Notes: generated from the sequence alone by a model not told the origin. A DNA stretch of 64,000 nt from Ryuthela nishihirai (GCA_038380435.1 JAWZYU010000028.1:46063095-46127094), one strand, 5' to 3'. Counted from the first letter of the stretch, positions 23,137 to 34,765 are shown. Numbers and translations: made by a program.

Positions 23137-25424
23137 GTGTCCTTGTGACCCCCTTCGGGATCCTTGTAACCTGGCCATTTAGCCCATGGTGTGCAAAAAA
23201 GTGCCGCTCAGAGGTAAAACAACCCAACGTTAAAGAACACGCTGGATGGCTTTGACGGGAGGTTACCATCTGTCTCCCAAGAGCTGTTCCAGTGGATCCC
23301 TTCCCCCAACTTTCTCTGAGTCTTCGGGGTCCTTGTGACCTGGCCATTTAGCCCATGATGTGCAAAAAAGTGCCGCTCAGAGGTAAAACAAGCCAACGTA
23401 AAAGAACACGCTGGATGGTCTTGATGGGAGGCTACCATCTGTCTCCCAATAGCTGTTCCAGTGGGTCCCCTCCCCCAACCTTCTCTGAGCCTTCGAGATC
23501 CTTGTGACCTGGCCATTTAGCCCATGGTGTGCAAAAAAGTGCCGCTCAGAGGTACAACAACCCAACGTTAAAGAACAAGCTGGATGACCTTGACTGGAGG
23601 TTACCATCTGTCTCCCAAGAGCTGTTCCAGTGGATCCCTTCCCCCAACTTTCTCTGAGCCTTCGGGGTCCTTGTGACCTGGCCATTTAGCCCATGATGTG
23701 CAAAAAAGTGCCGCTCAGAGGTAAAACAACCCAACGTAAAAGAACACGCTGGATGGTCTTGACGGGAGGCTACCATCTGTCTCCCAATAGCTGTTCCAGT
23801 GGGCCCCCTCCCCCAACCTTCTCTGAGCCTTCGAGATCCTTGTGACCTGGCCATTTAGCCCATGGTGTGCAAAAAAGTGCCGCTCAGAGGTACAACAACC
23901 CAATGTTAAAGAACACGCTGGATGGCCTTGACGGGAGGCTACCATCTGTCTCCCAAGAGCTGTTCCAGTGGGTCCCTTCCCCCAACCTTCTCTGAGACTT
24001 CGGGGTCCTTGTGACCTGGCCATTTAGCCCATGATGTGCAAAAAAGTGCCGCTCAGAGGTAAAACAAGCCAACGTAAAAGAACACGCTGGATGGTCTTGA
24101 TGGGAGGCTACCATCTGTCTCCCAATAGCTGTTCCAGTGGGTCCCCTCCCCCAACCTTCTCTGAGCCTTCGAGATCCTTGTGACCTGGCCATTTAGCCCA
24201 TGGTGTGCAAAAAAGTGCCGCTCAGAGGTACAACAACCCAACGTTAAAGAACAAGCTGGATGACCTTGACTGGAGGTTACCATCTGTCTCCCAAGAGCTG
24301 TTCCAGTGGATCCCTTCCCCCAACTTTCTCTGAGCCTTCGGGGTCCTTGTGACCTGGCCATTTAGCCCATGATGTGCAAAAAAGTGCCGCTCAGAGGTAA
24401 AACAACCCAACGTAAAAGAACACGCTGGATGACCTTGACTGGAGGTTACCATCTGTCTCCCAAGAGCTGTTCCAGTGGATCCCTTCCCCCAACTTTCTCT
24501 GAGCCTTCGGGGTCCTTGTGACCTGGCCATTTAGCCCATGATGTGCAAAAAAGTGCCGCTCAGAGGTAAAACAACCCAACGTAAAAGAACACGCTGGATG
24601 GTCTTGACGGGAGGCTACCATCTGTCTCCCAATAGCTGTTCCAGTGGGCCCCCTCCCCCAACCTTCTCTGAGCCTTCGAGATCCTTGTGACCTGGCCATT
24701 TAGCCCATGGTGTGCAAAAAAGTGCCGCTCAGAGGTTCAACAACCCAACGTTAAAGAACAAGCTGGATGACCTTGACGGGAGGCTACCATCTGTCTCCCA
24801 ATAGCTGTTCCAGTGGGTCCCCTCCCCCAACCTTCTCTGAGCCTTCGAGATCCTTGTGACCTGGCCATTTAGCCCATGGTGTGCAAAAAAGTGCCGCTCA
24901 GAGGTACAACAACCCAATGTTAAAGAACACGCTGGATGGCCTTGACGGGAGGCTACCATCTGTCTCCCAAGAGCTGTTCCAGTGGGTCCCTTCCCCCAAC
25001 CTTCTCTGAGACTTTGGGGTCCTTGTGACCTGGCCATTTAGCCCATGGTGTGCAAAAAAGTGCCGCTCAGAGGTACAACAACCCAATGTTAAAGAACACG
25101 CTGGATGGCCTTGACGGGAGGCTACCATCTGTCTCCCAAGAGCTGTTCCAGTGGGTCCCTTCCCCCCAACCTTCTCTGAGACTTCGGGGTCCTTGTGACC
25201 TGGCCATTTAGCCCATGGTGTGCAAAAAAGTGCCGCTCAGAGGTACAACAACCCAATGTTAAAGAACACGCTGGATGGCCTTGACGGGAGGCTACCATCT
25301 GTCTCCCAAGAGCTGTTCCAGTGGGTCCCTTCCCCCAACCTTCTCTGAGACTTCGGGGTCCTTGTGACCTGGCCATTTAGCCCATGGTGTGCAAAAAAGT
25401 GCCGCTCAGTGGTAAAACAACCCA
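23137..25424 (+). repeat. Headless array of about 13 SINE-A tail units (169-bp satellite)
   Basis: About 13 head-to-tail units of 169 bp (one of 170), each from GTTAAAGAAC through AAAAAAGTGCCGCTCAGAGG to ACAACCCAAC, without any tRNA head at the 5' end. Units fall into three types by shared differences. A has CAAGAGCTG with GGATCCCTTCC; B has CAATAGCTG with CCTTCGAGATCC; C has CAAGAGCTG with GGGTCCCTTCC and GAGACTT. From left to right the order reads A B A B C B A A B B C C C. Two separated A-B neighbours share the same private GGGCCCCCTC variant in the B unit. This points to unequal exchange or local re-duplication. Open frames of 102 codons repeat every 169 bp but are by-products. Confidence 0.92.
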
Positions 25425-25748
25425 GAAATAATTTATAAACGAATCTCTTAAGGATTTCCCCACCCACCATGGGGATGAGTAGCCAATCACTGTTGTCAAT
25501 GAATGACTGAGGGTATCATCTTTTGACTAACATGTGCTAAGGTGAAAAAATTTGAGATTTCTGACCAGAATAATATCTTACTTTTATTATCTGGACTGCC
25601 TGACAGTGTTTTGAAAAATAGCTCAGGATGCATTTATTTGTTAATTTTATGCGCAATTTTGCACTTTATTTGCATAATTATCTAATATTTAATTAGTTAA
25701 ATGTTTTCGATTGCAATAGTTTCTTTCACAATAATGAAACTTTAAATA

Positions 25749-27276
25749 CACTGCTTACCAAAATTAGGTGATATTTCAAAATGAATATGAAGCGATAAAA
25801 TAAAGAAGCATTTGATTTTTTTTTATTAAACAAGAACATCAGAAAAGCAAACGACAAGTCAAAGAAAGTTGTTTGATTATGCAAATGAGATGCAAACTCA
25901 ATTGTCGTAATTGAGTAGCAAGTGACGTATTGGTGGGGGTGAACAGAAGCATGTCAAACTGGACGAAAGTGCCACACATTGACTGTTCAGTAGGGTGTAT
26001 GGTCACCCAAGACTGCCAAAACACACTGACAGCGATGGGGCATGGACAGTATCAGAATGTTCAGGATTTCTTGTGGGATTCTCTGCCACTCTTGCTCCAG
26101 GGCAACTTCCAGCTCAAGAAATGTTGTGGGAGGCATTGGACGGTTTGCCAGACGTCTTCCCAGTGCATCCCAAGGATGTTCAATGGGATTCAGGTCTGGA
26201 GAACGTGAAGGCCAGTCATGCGTTCGATTCCTGCCTCCTGAAGCATGTTGTTGACGAAATGCGCAGGGTGGGGCCTTGCATTATCGTCCACGAAAAGAAA
26301 GTTGTTTCCAACTGCTCCAGCATAGGGTACCACTATAGGGTGCAGGACCTCATCTCGATATCTGACAGCAGTCAGCGATCCGTTTCTGATGACGTGGAGG
26401 TCGGTACGACCACCAATGCTGATGCCAGCCCACACCATGATTCCACCACCACCGAAGGAGTCCCTTTCTCGCATGAAACGTGGATTCTCCAGTGTTCCAC
26501 GTTCACGCCAGATCAGGACACGATGATTGTCAGGCTGCAGACTGAACCGTGACTCATCAGAGAAGAGGACAGTTGACCACTCATCACGGGTCCAATGACG
26601 ATGCTCATCAGCCCACCTTCTACGGGTTCTACGGTGTTCAGCAGATAATGGAATGCATGCCATTGGTCGCCGGGCATGCAGTCCAACACGATGGAGCCGA
26701 TTTCGTATGGTCTGGGTGCATATCCGTCGTCTAGTGGCAGCAAGAAACTGTCCCCGCAGCTCTGTTGCATTGCTGCGCCTGTTCCTTCTTGCCAATAAGG
26801 TCAAGTAGCGGTCATCTCTTGCTGTTGTGGCAGATGGGCGACCCTGTCCTCGTCTTCTTCGTGCTGTGCCAGTCTCTTGAAAGCGATTCCACAGTCTGCT
26901 AATCACGCTTTGGGATGTTCCAAGTGCTGTTGCCACTGTCGTCTGTGTTTGACCAGCTTCAAGACGTCCTATGGCTCTCCAGGCTTCGCATTCGGGCAAA
27001 TCGTGTTGCAGGGGCATTGCAAGGGCTGGGAAATTGCAGGATGTGCACTTTCAAGATAAGGTAACGTGCAGATACTCCAGTACTTTCAGCCTTTTGTATA
27101 CTAGTGCATTTTCACCAATGACATAAAAGTTGGTTTTGAATCTTATTTGCATAATCGAACAACTTTCTTTGTCGTTTGCTTTTCTGATGTTCTTGTTTAA
27201 TAAAAAAAAATCAAATGTTTCTTTTTTTATAGTTTCATATTCGTTTTGAAATATCCTTTAATTTTTGTGAGCAGTG
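25749..27276 (-). mobile_element. Tc1-like transposon with TA target and long TIRs
   Basis: CACTGCTTACCAAAATTAGG at the left and its mirror (read on the opposite strand CACTGCTCACAAAAATTAAA) begin inverted repeats of about 150 bp with TA on both sides. Total about 1.53 kb, the usual Tc1 length. It encloses one transposase pseudogene. Confidence 0.9.
25987..27017 (-). pseudogene. Tc1-like DDE transposase, single frameshift
   Basis: Cut-and-paste transposase. The N-terminus has paired HTH domains (GRLEAGQTQTTVATALGTSQ; then RGQGRPSATTARDD, a GRPR-like link, and a second HTH). Catalytic Asp motifs are VLFSDESRF and FVDDNARPHPA. The first frame stops after GIERMTGLHV near 26190. The expected continuation, WPSRSPDLNPIEHPWD with the third acidic residue, lies one base out of frame and stays open to a TGA at 25987. 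A single-base deletion near 26220 therefore explains the break. The remaining protein is otherwise uninterrupted over about 340 codons, which suggests recent inactivation or a sequencing error. Confidence 0.88.
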
Positions 27277-27319
27277 TACATCATAGATATAGACGATTGT
27301 CAGTGATTGTCAGTTGGCT

Positions 27320-27659
27320 TGGTTGGGTTGGGTTGTTTTACCTCTGAGTGGCATTTTTATGCACACCATGAGCTAAATGGCCAGGTCACAAGGACCCCGA
27401 AGGCCCAGAGAAGGTTGGGGGAGGGGACCCACTGTAACAGCTGTTGGGAGACAGATGGTAGCCTCCCGTCAAGGCCATCCAGCGTGTTCTATAACGTGCA
27501 CAGGGTATGGCTCTCCCGTACACGAGGCCACGGCTGAACGTCCCATCCGAAGGGCGACAGCCTTTGCAAGCCCATCGGTGTCCCCTACTGACCGTGGGCA
27601 GGGCGAGGAATTTTGCGGAGATAAATCTCAACGCTGACCCAGCTGGGACTCGAACCTGG
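27320..27659 (-). mobile_element. SINE-A, 5'-truncated inside the tRNA head
   Basis: TSD GTCAGTTGGCT at 27309-27319 and 27660-27670. The sense 5' end stops at the B box (CTCGAACCTGG at the right border), showing truncated insertion typical of target-primed reverse transcription. Confidence 0.85.
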
Positions 27660-27716
27660 GTCAGTTGGCTGACTGACTTACTTGACAGGGGATCACGCTA
27701 ATTTTGAATATGACGC

Positions 27717-28390
27717 AGAGATGATAGAGCTCTGAAAATTGGCACCTAGCATAATCTGGATCGTAGATATCGGAAAAAATCCTATATTTGACCTCCAAAG
27801 CGTCCTTCAAGGTCAAACATAATTGTCATGTAGAGGTGAAATACAAGTGCTAGAAACGTGGAAATGGGTTTCTGGAGTGTTTCGGGATGTAGAAGTCGAA
27901 AACGTTAAGAAATTTCGGATCCAGAAGTCCCTTCGAGGTCAAAGGTCAGTTTTAGATCTACCATTACTATAGAGTATTATAGAGTACTATATATAGAGTA
28001 CTATAGAGCTAAAAACTGGTTTGGCGGCATTTTGATTCGTAGATCTCAGATATTAGGCGAAATTTTTGTGAATGACGGCTACTTCCAAGTTAAAGGTCGT
28101 ATATAGATCTACGGATGTTAGAAAGTTTAAAAAAATTATTCATGGAGGTATTTTGAGTAGTTATCAGAAATTAATCTCAGAAATTATGCCAAATTTTGAA
28201 TGCGATGAGTCCTTCGAGGTGAAAGATGAAATTTCGATGTACTCCTCCTGAGGAGGTAAAAATTGGGAATTAGGGCTATTTCAGGCAGCAGAACTCTGAA
28301 ATAAGAGGAATTTTCAGATCTGGTGTTGCGTTGAAGGTGAAATAGAGGTCGGAATGACGATATAGTAATCAAGAAAGCACCGAATGATTT
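27717..28390. repeat. Very degenerate ~110-bp tandem repeat
   Basis: Phrases such as CCTTCGAGGTCAAAGGT, GAGCTCTGAAAATTGG and GTAGATATCGG recur at roughly 100-115 bp spacing with much drift. No coding potential seen. Confidence 0.5.
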
Positions 28391-28399
28391 CTAGTAGTA

Positions 28400-28473
28400 C
28401 AGTCGCTCAAAAAATTATTTTTTTCTGAATTCTGTAATCGATCATAGTGTTCGGATATTTTTTTGAGCGACTG
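28400..28473. mobile_element. Fold-back MITE, copy 6, minimal
   Basis: TA-flanked 74-bp derivative: left terminus CAGTCGCTCAAAAAATTA joined directly to the right arm; most of the left arm is deleted. Confidence 0.78.
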
Positions 28474-28880
28474 TACATATGATTGTTTATTTAAAATCTA
28501 TTCCCCAAACTATCCACCATTTCCAAGTTAAGTCTGTCATCGACTTTTTACTATAAATAATTGTGTGTAAAAACATTTCTTTCAAGTGTTAAAACAAGTT
28601 TGTGTGGTCATTGGCTCTGGAACGGATAATAATATGACAAAAGTGTAAAAGCTAAGGTTTTCACCACCAATTTCTGCGTCGATTGATATGTAGCATTTGG
28701 GTTGTTTATTGCATGAAACAACGTTGACTGGCATTCAATAATTAGATATTAATGACCGGATTTGACGTAGTTGGAAACAGTGTTAGCACACGATTACGTC
28801 AGCGAGTATAATTGTTTGTTGTGTTGCAATGTCATCGGTATTTAGGGAAAATAGATGGTTTTGGTTCATCAACATAATGG

Positions 28881-29974
28881 GTTGGGTTGTTTTACCTCTG
28901 AGCGGCACTTTTTTGCACACCATGGGCTAAATGGCCAGGTCACATTGACCCCGAAGGCTCAGAGAAGGTTGGGGGAGGGGACCCACTGGAACAGCTGTTG
29001 GGAGACAGATGGTAGCCTCCCGTCAAGGCCATCCAGCGTGTTCTTTAACGTTGGGTTGTTTTACCTCTGAGCGGCACTTTTTTGCACACCATGGGCTAAA
29101 TGGCCAGGCACATTGACCCCGAAGGCTCAGAGAAGGTTGGGGGAGGGGACCCACTGGAACAGCTGTTGGGAGACAGATGGTAGCCTCCCGTCAAGGCCAT
29201 CCAGCGTATTCTTTAACGTTGGGTTGTTTTACCTCTGAGCGGCACTTTTTTGCACACCATGGGCTAAATGGCCAGGTCACATTGACCCCGAAGGCTCAGA
29301 GAAGGTTGGGGGAGGGGACCCACTGGAACAGCTGTTGGGAGACAGATGGTAGCCTCCCGTCAAGGCCATCCAGCGTGTTCTTTAACGTTGGGTTGTTTTA
29401 CCTCTGAGCGGCACTTTTTTGCACACCATGGGCTAAATGGCCAGGTCACATTGACCCCGAAGGCTCAGAGAAGGTTGGGGGAGGGGACCCACTGGAACAG
29501 CTGTTGGGAGACAGATGGTAGCCTCCCGTCAAGGCCATCCAGCGTGTTCTTTAACGTTGGGTTGTTTTACCTCTGAGCGGCACTTTTTTGCACACCATGG
29601 GCTAAATGGCCAGGTCACATTGACCCCGAAGGCTCAGAGAAGGTTGGGGGAGGGGACCCACTGGAACAGCTGTTGGGAGACAGATGGTAGCCTCCCGTCA
29701 AGGCCATCCAGCGTATTCTTTAACGTTGGGTTGTTTTACCTCTGAGCGGCACTTTTTTGCACACCATGGGCTAAATGGCCAGGTCACATTGACCCCGAAG
29801 GCTCAGAGAAGGTTGGGGGAAGGGACCCACTGGAACAGCTGTTGGGAGACAGATGGTAGCCTCCCGTCAAGGCCATCCAGCGTGTTCCTTAACGTGCACA
29901 GGGTATGGCTCTCCAACACACGGGGCCACGGCTTAACGTCCCATCGGACGGACGGCGGCCTTTCCAAGCCCATC
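28881..29974 (-). mobile_element. SINE-A hexamer, 5'-truncated, within one TSD
   Basis: Six near-identical 169-bp tail units followed by one partial body that stops at CTTTCCAAGCCCATC; no tRNA head. CAACATAATGG occurs immediately on both sides (28870-28880, 29975-29985). The 1.1-kb multimer therefore arrived in one truncated retrotransposition event, or the tandem expansion took place inside an already inserted copy. All units share the CACATTGACC variant. Confidence 0.92.
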
Positions 29975-29985
29975 CAACATAATGG

Positions 29986-30660
29986 TATAACAAGGCATAA
30001 CAAACATAATCATGTAGGGGGTAATAGTAGCGTAACAAACATAACATTTATGGCTCAATAATGGTGTAAAAACGTAATTAGGTAGGGCGTAATAATGGCG
30101 TAACAAACATGATTAGGTATGGTGTAATAATGGCGTAACAACTATAATTATGTATGGCGTAACAAAAAACGTAATTACATATGGCGTAATAATGGCGTTG
30201 GGTTGTTTTACATCTGAGCGGCACTTTTTTGCACACACAGGCCAGGTCACAAGGACCCCGAAAGCTCAGAGAAGTTTGGGGGGAGGGGACCCACTGGAAC
30301 AGCTGTTGGGAGACAGATGGTAGCCTCCCGTCAAGGCCATCCAACCTGCAGAGGGTATGGCTCTCTCCCACACACGGAGCCACGGCTTAACGTCCCATTC
30401 GACGGACGGCTGCCTTATCCAAACCCATCGGTGTCCCCTACTGACCGTGGGCAGGGCGGAGAGTTTTGCGGAGATAAATCTCAACACTGACTCAGCTGGG
30501 ATTCGAACCTGGGCATTGCAGATTACGAGCCTGGCGCGCTACCGACTGAGACACTCCCGTCCTCCTAATAATAATGGCGTAGCAGGCACAGTATTTATGG
30601 AGTAATAATCGAGTAACAAACATTATTATATAAACAAACAAAGGTGTAACAACACAACAG
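29986..30660. repeat. Degenerate 35-bp repeat, split by SINE-A
   Basis: Units of the form GGCGTAATAATGGCGTAACA + AACATAATTATGTAT run from 29986 to 30197 and resume at 30570. Confidence 0.7.
30198..30569 (-). mobile_element. SINE-A monomer inside a short tandem repeat
   Basis: TSD AATAATGGCG (30188-30197, 30570-30579), identical to part of the surrounding GGCGTAATAATGG repeat. A small internal deletion is present near 30344. Confidence 0.82.
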
Positions 30661-30710
30661 GCGATCCGGCTTCTGCATAAATGGAAAACTGTGTTTCATC
30701 CGTTTATAAG

Positions 30711-31098
30711 GGGGCGGGGTGGCTTAGTCGGTAGCGCGCCAGGCTCGTAATCTGTAGTTCCCAGGTTCGAGTCCCAGCTGGGTCAGCGTTGAGATTTATC
30801 TCCGCAAAAATTCCCCGCCCTGCCCACGGTCAGTAGGGGACACCGATGGGCTTGGAAAGGCCGCCGTCCATCGGATGGGACGTTAAGCCGTGGCCCCGTG
30901 TGCGGAGAGCCATACCCTGTGCACGTTAAAGAACTTGCTGGATGGCCTTGACGGGAGGCTACCATCTGTCTCCCAACAGTAGTTCCAGTGGGTCCCCTCC
31001 CTCAACCTTCTCTGAGCCTTCGGGGTCCATGTGACCTGGCTATTTAGCCCATGGTGTGCAAAAAAGTGCCGCTCAGAGGTAAAACAACCCAACCCAAC
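30711..31098 (+). mobile_element. SINE-A monomer, full length
   Basis: Head GGGGCGGGGTGGCTTAGTCG at the left, tail AACCCAACC at the right. The target CATCCGTTTATAA occurs on both sides. It lies only about 140 bp from the linker exon at 31235-31294. Confidence 0.87.
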
Positions 31099-31234
31099 CA
31101 TCCGTTTATAAAGTGGATAAATTTTGCAACTTCTCTAGATGCTGCTTTACTGAGAGCGCCTGTTTACAAAAAGTGGTATTATAAGAATTATATTTCATTC
31201 CGTATATAGTAAAATGAATAAGTTATTTCATTAC

Positions 31235-31294
31235 CTTCTGCGGAATCAGTAGAATTATCTGTTTTGCAATCGACCGACTGTTCTGGGTGTGCTG
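31235..31294 (-). CDS. Short linker exon of the sidestep-like receptor
   Basis: A 60-nt exon too short for ORF finders. It is preceded by a TTTTAATTTTCAG acceptor and followed by a GAAG|GTAATG donor. In the phase set by the preceding Ig exon (G|CA) it reads A-AHPEQSVDCKTDNSTDSAE, acidic, with one sequon (NST). Its last base G plus AA of the transmembrane exon makes Glu, so it links both neighbours in frame. Of the two other frames one has a stop (TAA) and the other breaks phase on both sides. Role: juxtamembrane extracellular stalk. Support is splice-site and phase agreement plus position; there is no domain signature, and the acceptor could slip by one CAG, which would remove one codon. Confidence 0.62.
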
Positions 31295-31635
31295 CTGAAA
31301 ATTAAAAGTGAAATAATTAATGACACAAGTAAATTCGAAATCGAAATTAGAAATGAAACTTTGCCAAACTCTACTTAAAACAGTAAAGAGGTGTTTTCTT
31401 TTAATTAGACATTTTTCCTAAAAAAATCTTACAGCTTGGATAAAAGCGCAATATTGAAAAGTGTGATATTATGTTCTAGTTATTGTTATTATTTTATTAT
31501 CATTATAAGCATTATTCCTAAAGAAATCACGCGACCAAATGACTGGTATAGTGGTTAGGGAGATGATGATTGGTGCCCAGAGACTCTGGGACATCAAGCC
31601 ATAAACATTTAAATTAATATCTAAAATTACATGTA

Positions 31636-31929
31636 CAGTCGCTCAAAAAAATATCCGAACATTACGGCTGATTACAGAATTCAGAAAAAATATCTGGGAA
31701 CGATTTTTTTTTTGATTTTTTTTTTTTTTTTGAAATTAGTGATCTGGCAATCTTCCTGTAGTTGTACACGCTCCAGTTTCTGTACACGCTCCAAATACTT
31801 TTCCTGAATTCTGTAATCACGTGACACGAAGGTTACCAGATCACTAATTTCTAAAAAAAAATCGTTGCCAGATATTTTTTCTGAATTCTATAATCAACCG
31901 TAGTGTTCGGATATTTTTTTGAGCGACTG
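31636..31929. mobile_element. Fold-back MITE, copy 7
   Basis: TA-flanked, 294 bp. Carries the extra ACACGCTCCAGTTTCTGTAC segment shared with copy 2. About 340 bp upstream of the linker exon. Confidence 0.8.
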
Positions 31930-32068
31930 TATATTATTAAAAGTTTCTCCTTTCGCCTTATTCAAACGCTATTCACCTTAGTAAAATCTGTTTTTTTTTT
32001 ATATTTCCCAATTTATACGGTGGCCGAATAAAATTTCTAAAAGGGATAACTCTGGCCCACGACCCAGA

Positions 32069-32795
32069 GTTGATTTTGAGTTGTTGTTTTAGCTCTAGGC
32101 GGAACTTTTTTGCACATAATGGGCTAAATCGCCAGATCAGAAGAACGCCGAAGGTTGGAGAACCACTGGACAGCTGTTGGAGACAGATGATAGCCTCCAT
32201 ATCAAGGCCATTCAGAGTATTTTTAACGAGCACAGGGGGCGGGGGGTGGCTCAGTCCGTAGCACGCCAGGCTCGTAATTTGTAGTTCCCAGGTTCGAGTC
32301 CCAGCTGGGTCAGCGTTGAGATTTATCTCCGCAAACATTCCCTGCCCTGCCCACGGTCAGTAGGGGACACCGATGGGCTTGGAAAGGCCGCCGCCCGTCG
32401 GATGGAACGTTAAGTCGTGGCCCCGTGTGCGGGAGAGCCATACGCTGTGCACGCTGAAACAAAGCTGAAATAAAGAACATGCTGGATGGCCTTGACGGGA
32501 GATTACCATCTGTCTCCCAACAATTGTTCCAGTGGGTCCCCTCCCCCAACCTTCTCTGAGCCTTCGGGGTCCATGTGACCTGGCCATTTAGCCCATGGTG
32601 TGCAAAAAAGTGCCGCTCAGAGGTAAAACAACCCAACCTTAACGAGCACAGAGTCACGGCTTAACGACCCATCCGATGGACGGCTGCCTTTCCATGTCCA
32701 TCGGTGTCCCCTACTGACCAAGGGTAAGTAAGAATTTTGCGGAGATAAACCTCAACGCTGGCTCAGCTGAGATTCGAAGCTGGGAACTACAGAGC
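32069..32795. mobile_element. Young SINE-A nested in an old SINE-A
   Basis: A full-length plus-strand copy (32236-32638) interrupts a diverged minus-strand copy (32069-32235 and 32652-32795). Duplicated target TTAACGAGCACAG at 32223-32235 and 32639-32651 is itself SINE sequence. The young copy carries a small insertion around 32455-32475. Confidence 0.85.
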
Positions 32796-33115
32796 CCCCC
32801 CCCCCCCCCCTCTAAGACCCAAAATATGCGCTCATTTGTTCTATAGGGAATCAAACTGTATTTGCCTTCTTCCTATTAAATAAATTATTTCAACATCAGT
32901 TATTTGATTGAATCATTCACACGAAACATAACAATCATTCCAACAATGAAATTCTAACGTTGCTGGACATTTAGTGTACGATGGTTGTCCAAAGGGATTT
33001 TCACGTGCTTTTTCCAAGAAGAGAGAAGGGCCATTTTCAATTTATAGTTAATATTTCTTATTTATTCATATATTTAAAAAATTTGGAAGTTGGGTGAGGG
33101 TGGGGGGTTCTTTCC

Positions 33116-34270
33116 CTACTCTCTGGGGCTGGGGGTGGTTCAGTTGGTAGAGCGCCAGGCTCGTAATCTGCAGTTCCCAGGTTCGAGTCCCAGCTGGGTC
33201 AACGTTGTATTTATCCCCGCACTGCACACGGCCAGTAGGGGACATCGATGGGCTTGGAAAGGCCGCTGTCCGTCGGATGGGACGTTAAGCCGTGGCACCA
33301 TGTGCGGGAGAGCCATACCCTGTGCACGCTAAAGAACACGCTGGAGGGCCTTGATGGGAGGCTAACATATGTCTTCCAACAGCTGTTCCAATGGGTCCCC
33401 TCTCCCAACCTTCTCTGAGCCTTCGGGGTCCTTGTAACCTGGCCATTTATCCTATAGTGTGCAAAAAAGTGCCGCTCAGAGGTAAAACAACCCAACCCAT
33501 ACCCCTCTGAGAGGGGCGGGGATGGCTCAGTTGGTAGCGCGCCTGACTCGTAATCTGCAGTTCCCAGGTTCGAATCCCAGCTGGGTCAACGTTGTATTTA
33601 TCCCCGCACTGCACACGGTCAGTATGGGACATCGATGGGCTTGGAAAGGCCGCCGTCTGTCGGATGGGACGTTAAGCCGTGATACCATGTGCGGGAGAGC
33701 CATACTCTGTGCACGCTAAAGAACACGCTGGAGGGCCTTGATGGGAGGCTACCACGTCTTCCAACAGCTGTTCCAATGAGTCCCCTCTCCCAACCTTCTC
33801 TGAGCCTTCGGGGTCCTTGTGACTTGGCCATTTAGCCCATGGTGTACAAAAAGTGCCGCTCAGAGGTAAAACAACCCAACCCATACCCCTCTGAGAGGGG
33901 CGGGGGTGGCTCAGTTGGTAGCGCGCCAGACTCGTAATCTGCAATTTCCAGGTTCGAGTCCCAGCTGTGTCAACATTGTATTTATCCCCGCACTGCCCAC
34001 GGCCAGTAGGGGACACCGATGGGCTTGGAAAGGCCGCGGTTCGTCGGATGGGACGTTAAACCGTGATACCATGTGCGGGAGAGCCATACCCTGTGCACGC
34101 TAAAGAACACGCTGGATGGCCTTGACGGGAGACTACTATCTGTCTCCCAACAGTTGTTTCAGTGGGTCCCCTCTTTCAACCTTCTCTGAGCCTTCGGGGT
34201 CCTTGTGACTTGGCCATTTAGCCCATGGTGTACAAAAAGTGCCGCTCAGAGGTAAAACAACCCAACCCTA
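33116..34270 (+). mobile_element. Three complete SINE-A copies in tandem (variant subfamily)
   Basis: Three full SINEs, each with its own head, follow each other with a period of about 384 bp (heads near 33125, 33513, 33897). The first and second are followed by the same spacer, CATACCCCTCTGAGAG. TACTCTCT occurs at both outer edges. All three share a distinctive shortened middle (CAACGTTGTATTTATCCCCG instead of CAGCGTTGAGATTTATCTCC), so they descend from one variant source and were duplicated together with the spacer. Confidence 0.85.
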
Positions 34271-34679
34271 CTCTCTACCATCTCTCTCCTACTAGGGATG
34301 CCCACGGCTGGTAATATTGATTTCGAATATTACCTAACAAATTAAGCAGTAATTCTGATTACGTTTAGGTTTTTGAACCTGAATGTTCCAAATTTCAATA
34401 TCTCTTTATCTTTTTTTTTTCCCTACCACCTTGAGGAAAATTTTCAGCCTTTACAATCCATATGATGTCTTAATAAAATTTAAAAATCATTGTTCCTTAA
34501 GCAGTCCACGACCTGACCGCCCAGGAATGGTCTGCATTAAAAGTCACAGAGGAGATATACGAAGAAGGCGAGACCCGAAAACAACATGCACAAGAAAGAA
34601 AACATCTATTATTGAGATCTTTAAGAATCATAGTGTGATCAACCACCATACACTTACTTAGGCAGATCTAAATCGCCCC

Positions 34680-34765
34680 CTACTTAGCTCAAGTAGTAGA
34701 ACAACTACGTGTAACAAGCAGATACCGCGTTCCAGTCCGAAAGATGGATGTGTGAATCGTGTCAC
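34680..34765 (+). repeat. tRNA-like pseudogene or third SINE remnant
   Basis: TTAGCTCAAGTAGTAGAACA resembles an A box and CGTTCCAGTCCGA a degenerate B box about 44 bp further, the normal tRNA spacing. Arms do not fold cleanly and there is no clear CCA-proximal stem, so a functional tRNA is unlikely. Confidence 0.35.

Noticed and set aside
23208..25470. A repetitive protein made of 102-residue units
   Set aside because: Frames overlap, the 169-bp period is not a multiple of three, and each unit ends at the same tail stop; it is a SINE-derived DNA array.
26549..26734. Plus-strand frames across 25930-27059
   Set aside because: They are antisense to the Tc1-like transposase, which has clear catalytic motifs on the minus strand.
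31540..31620. tRNA-like TGGTATAGTGGTTAGG
   Set aside because: Resembles an A box, but no B box lies at the right distance; probably a SINE scrap or chance.
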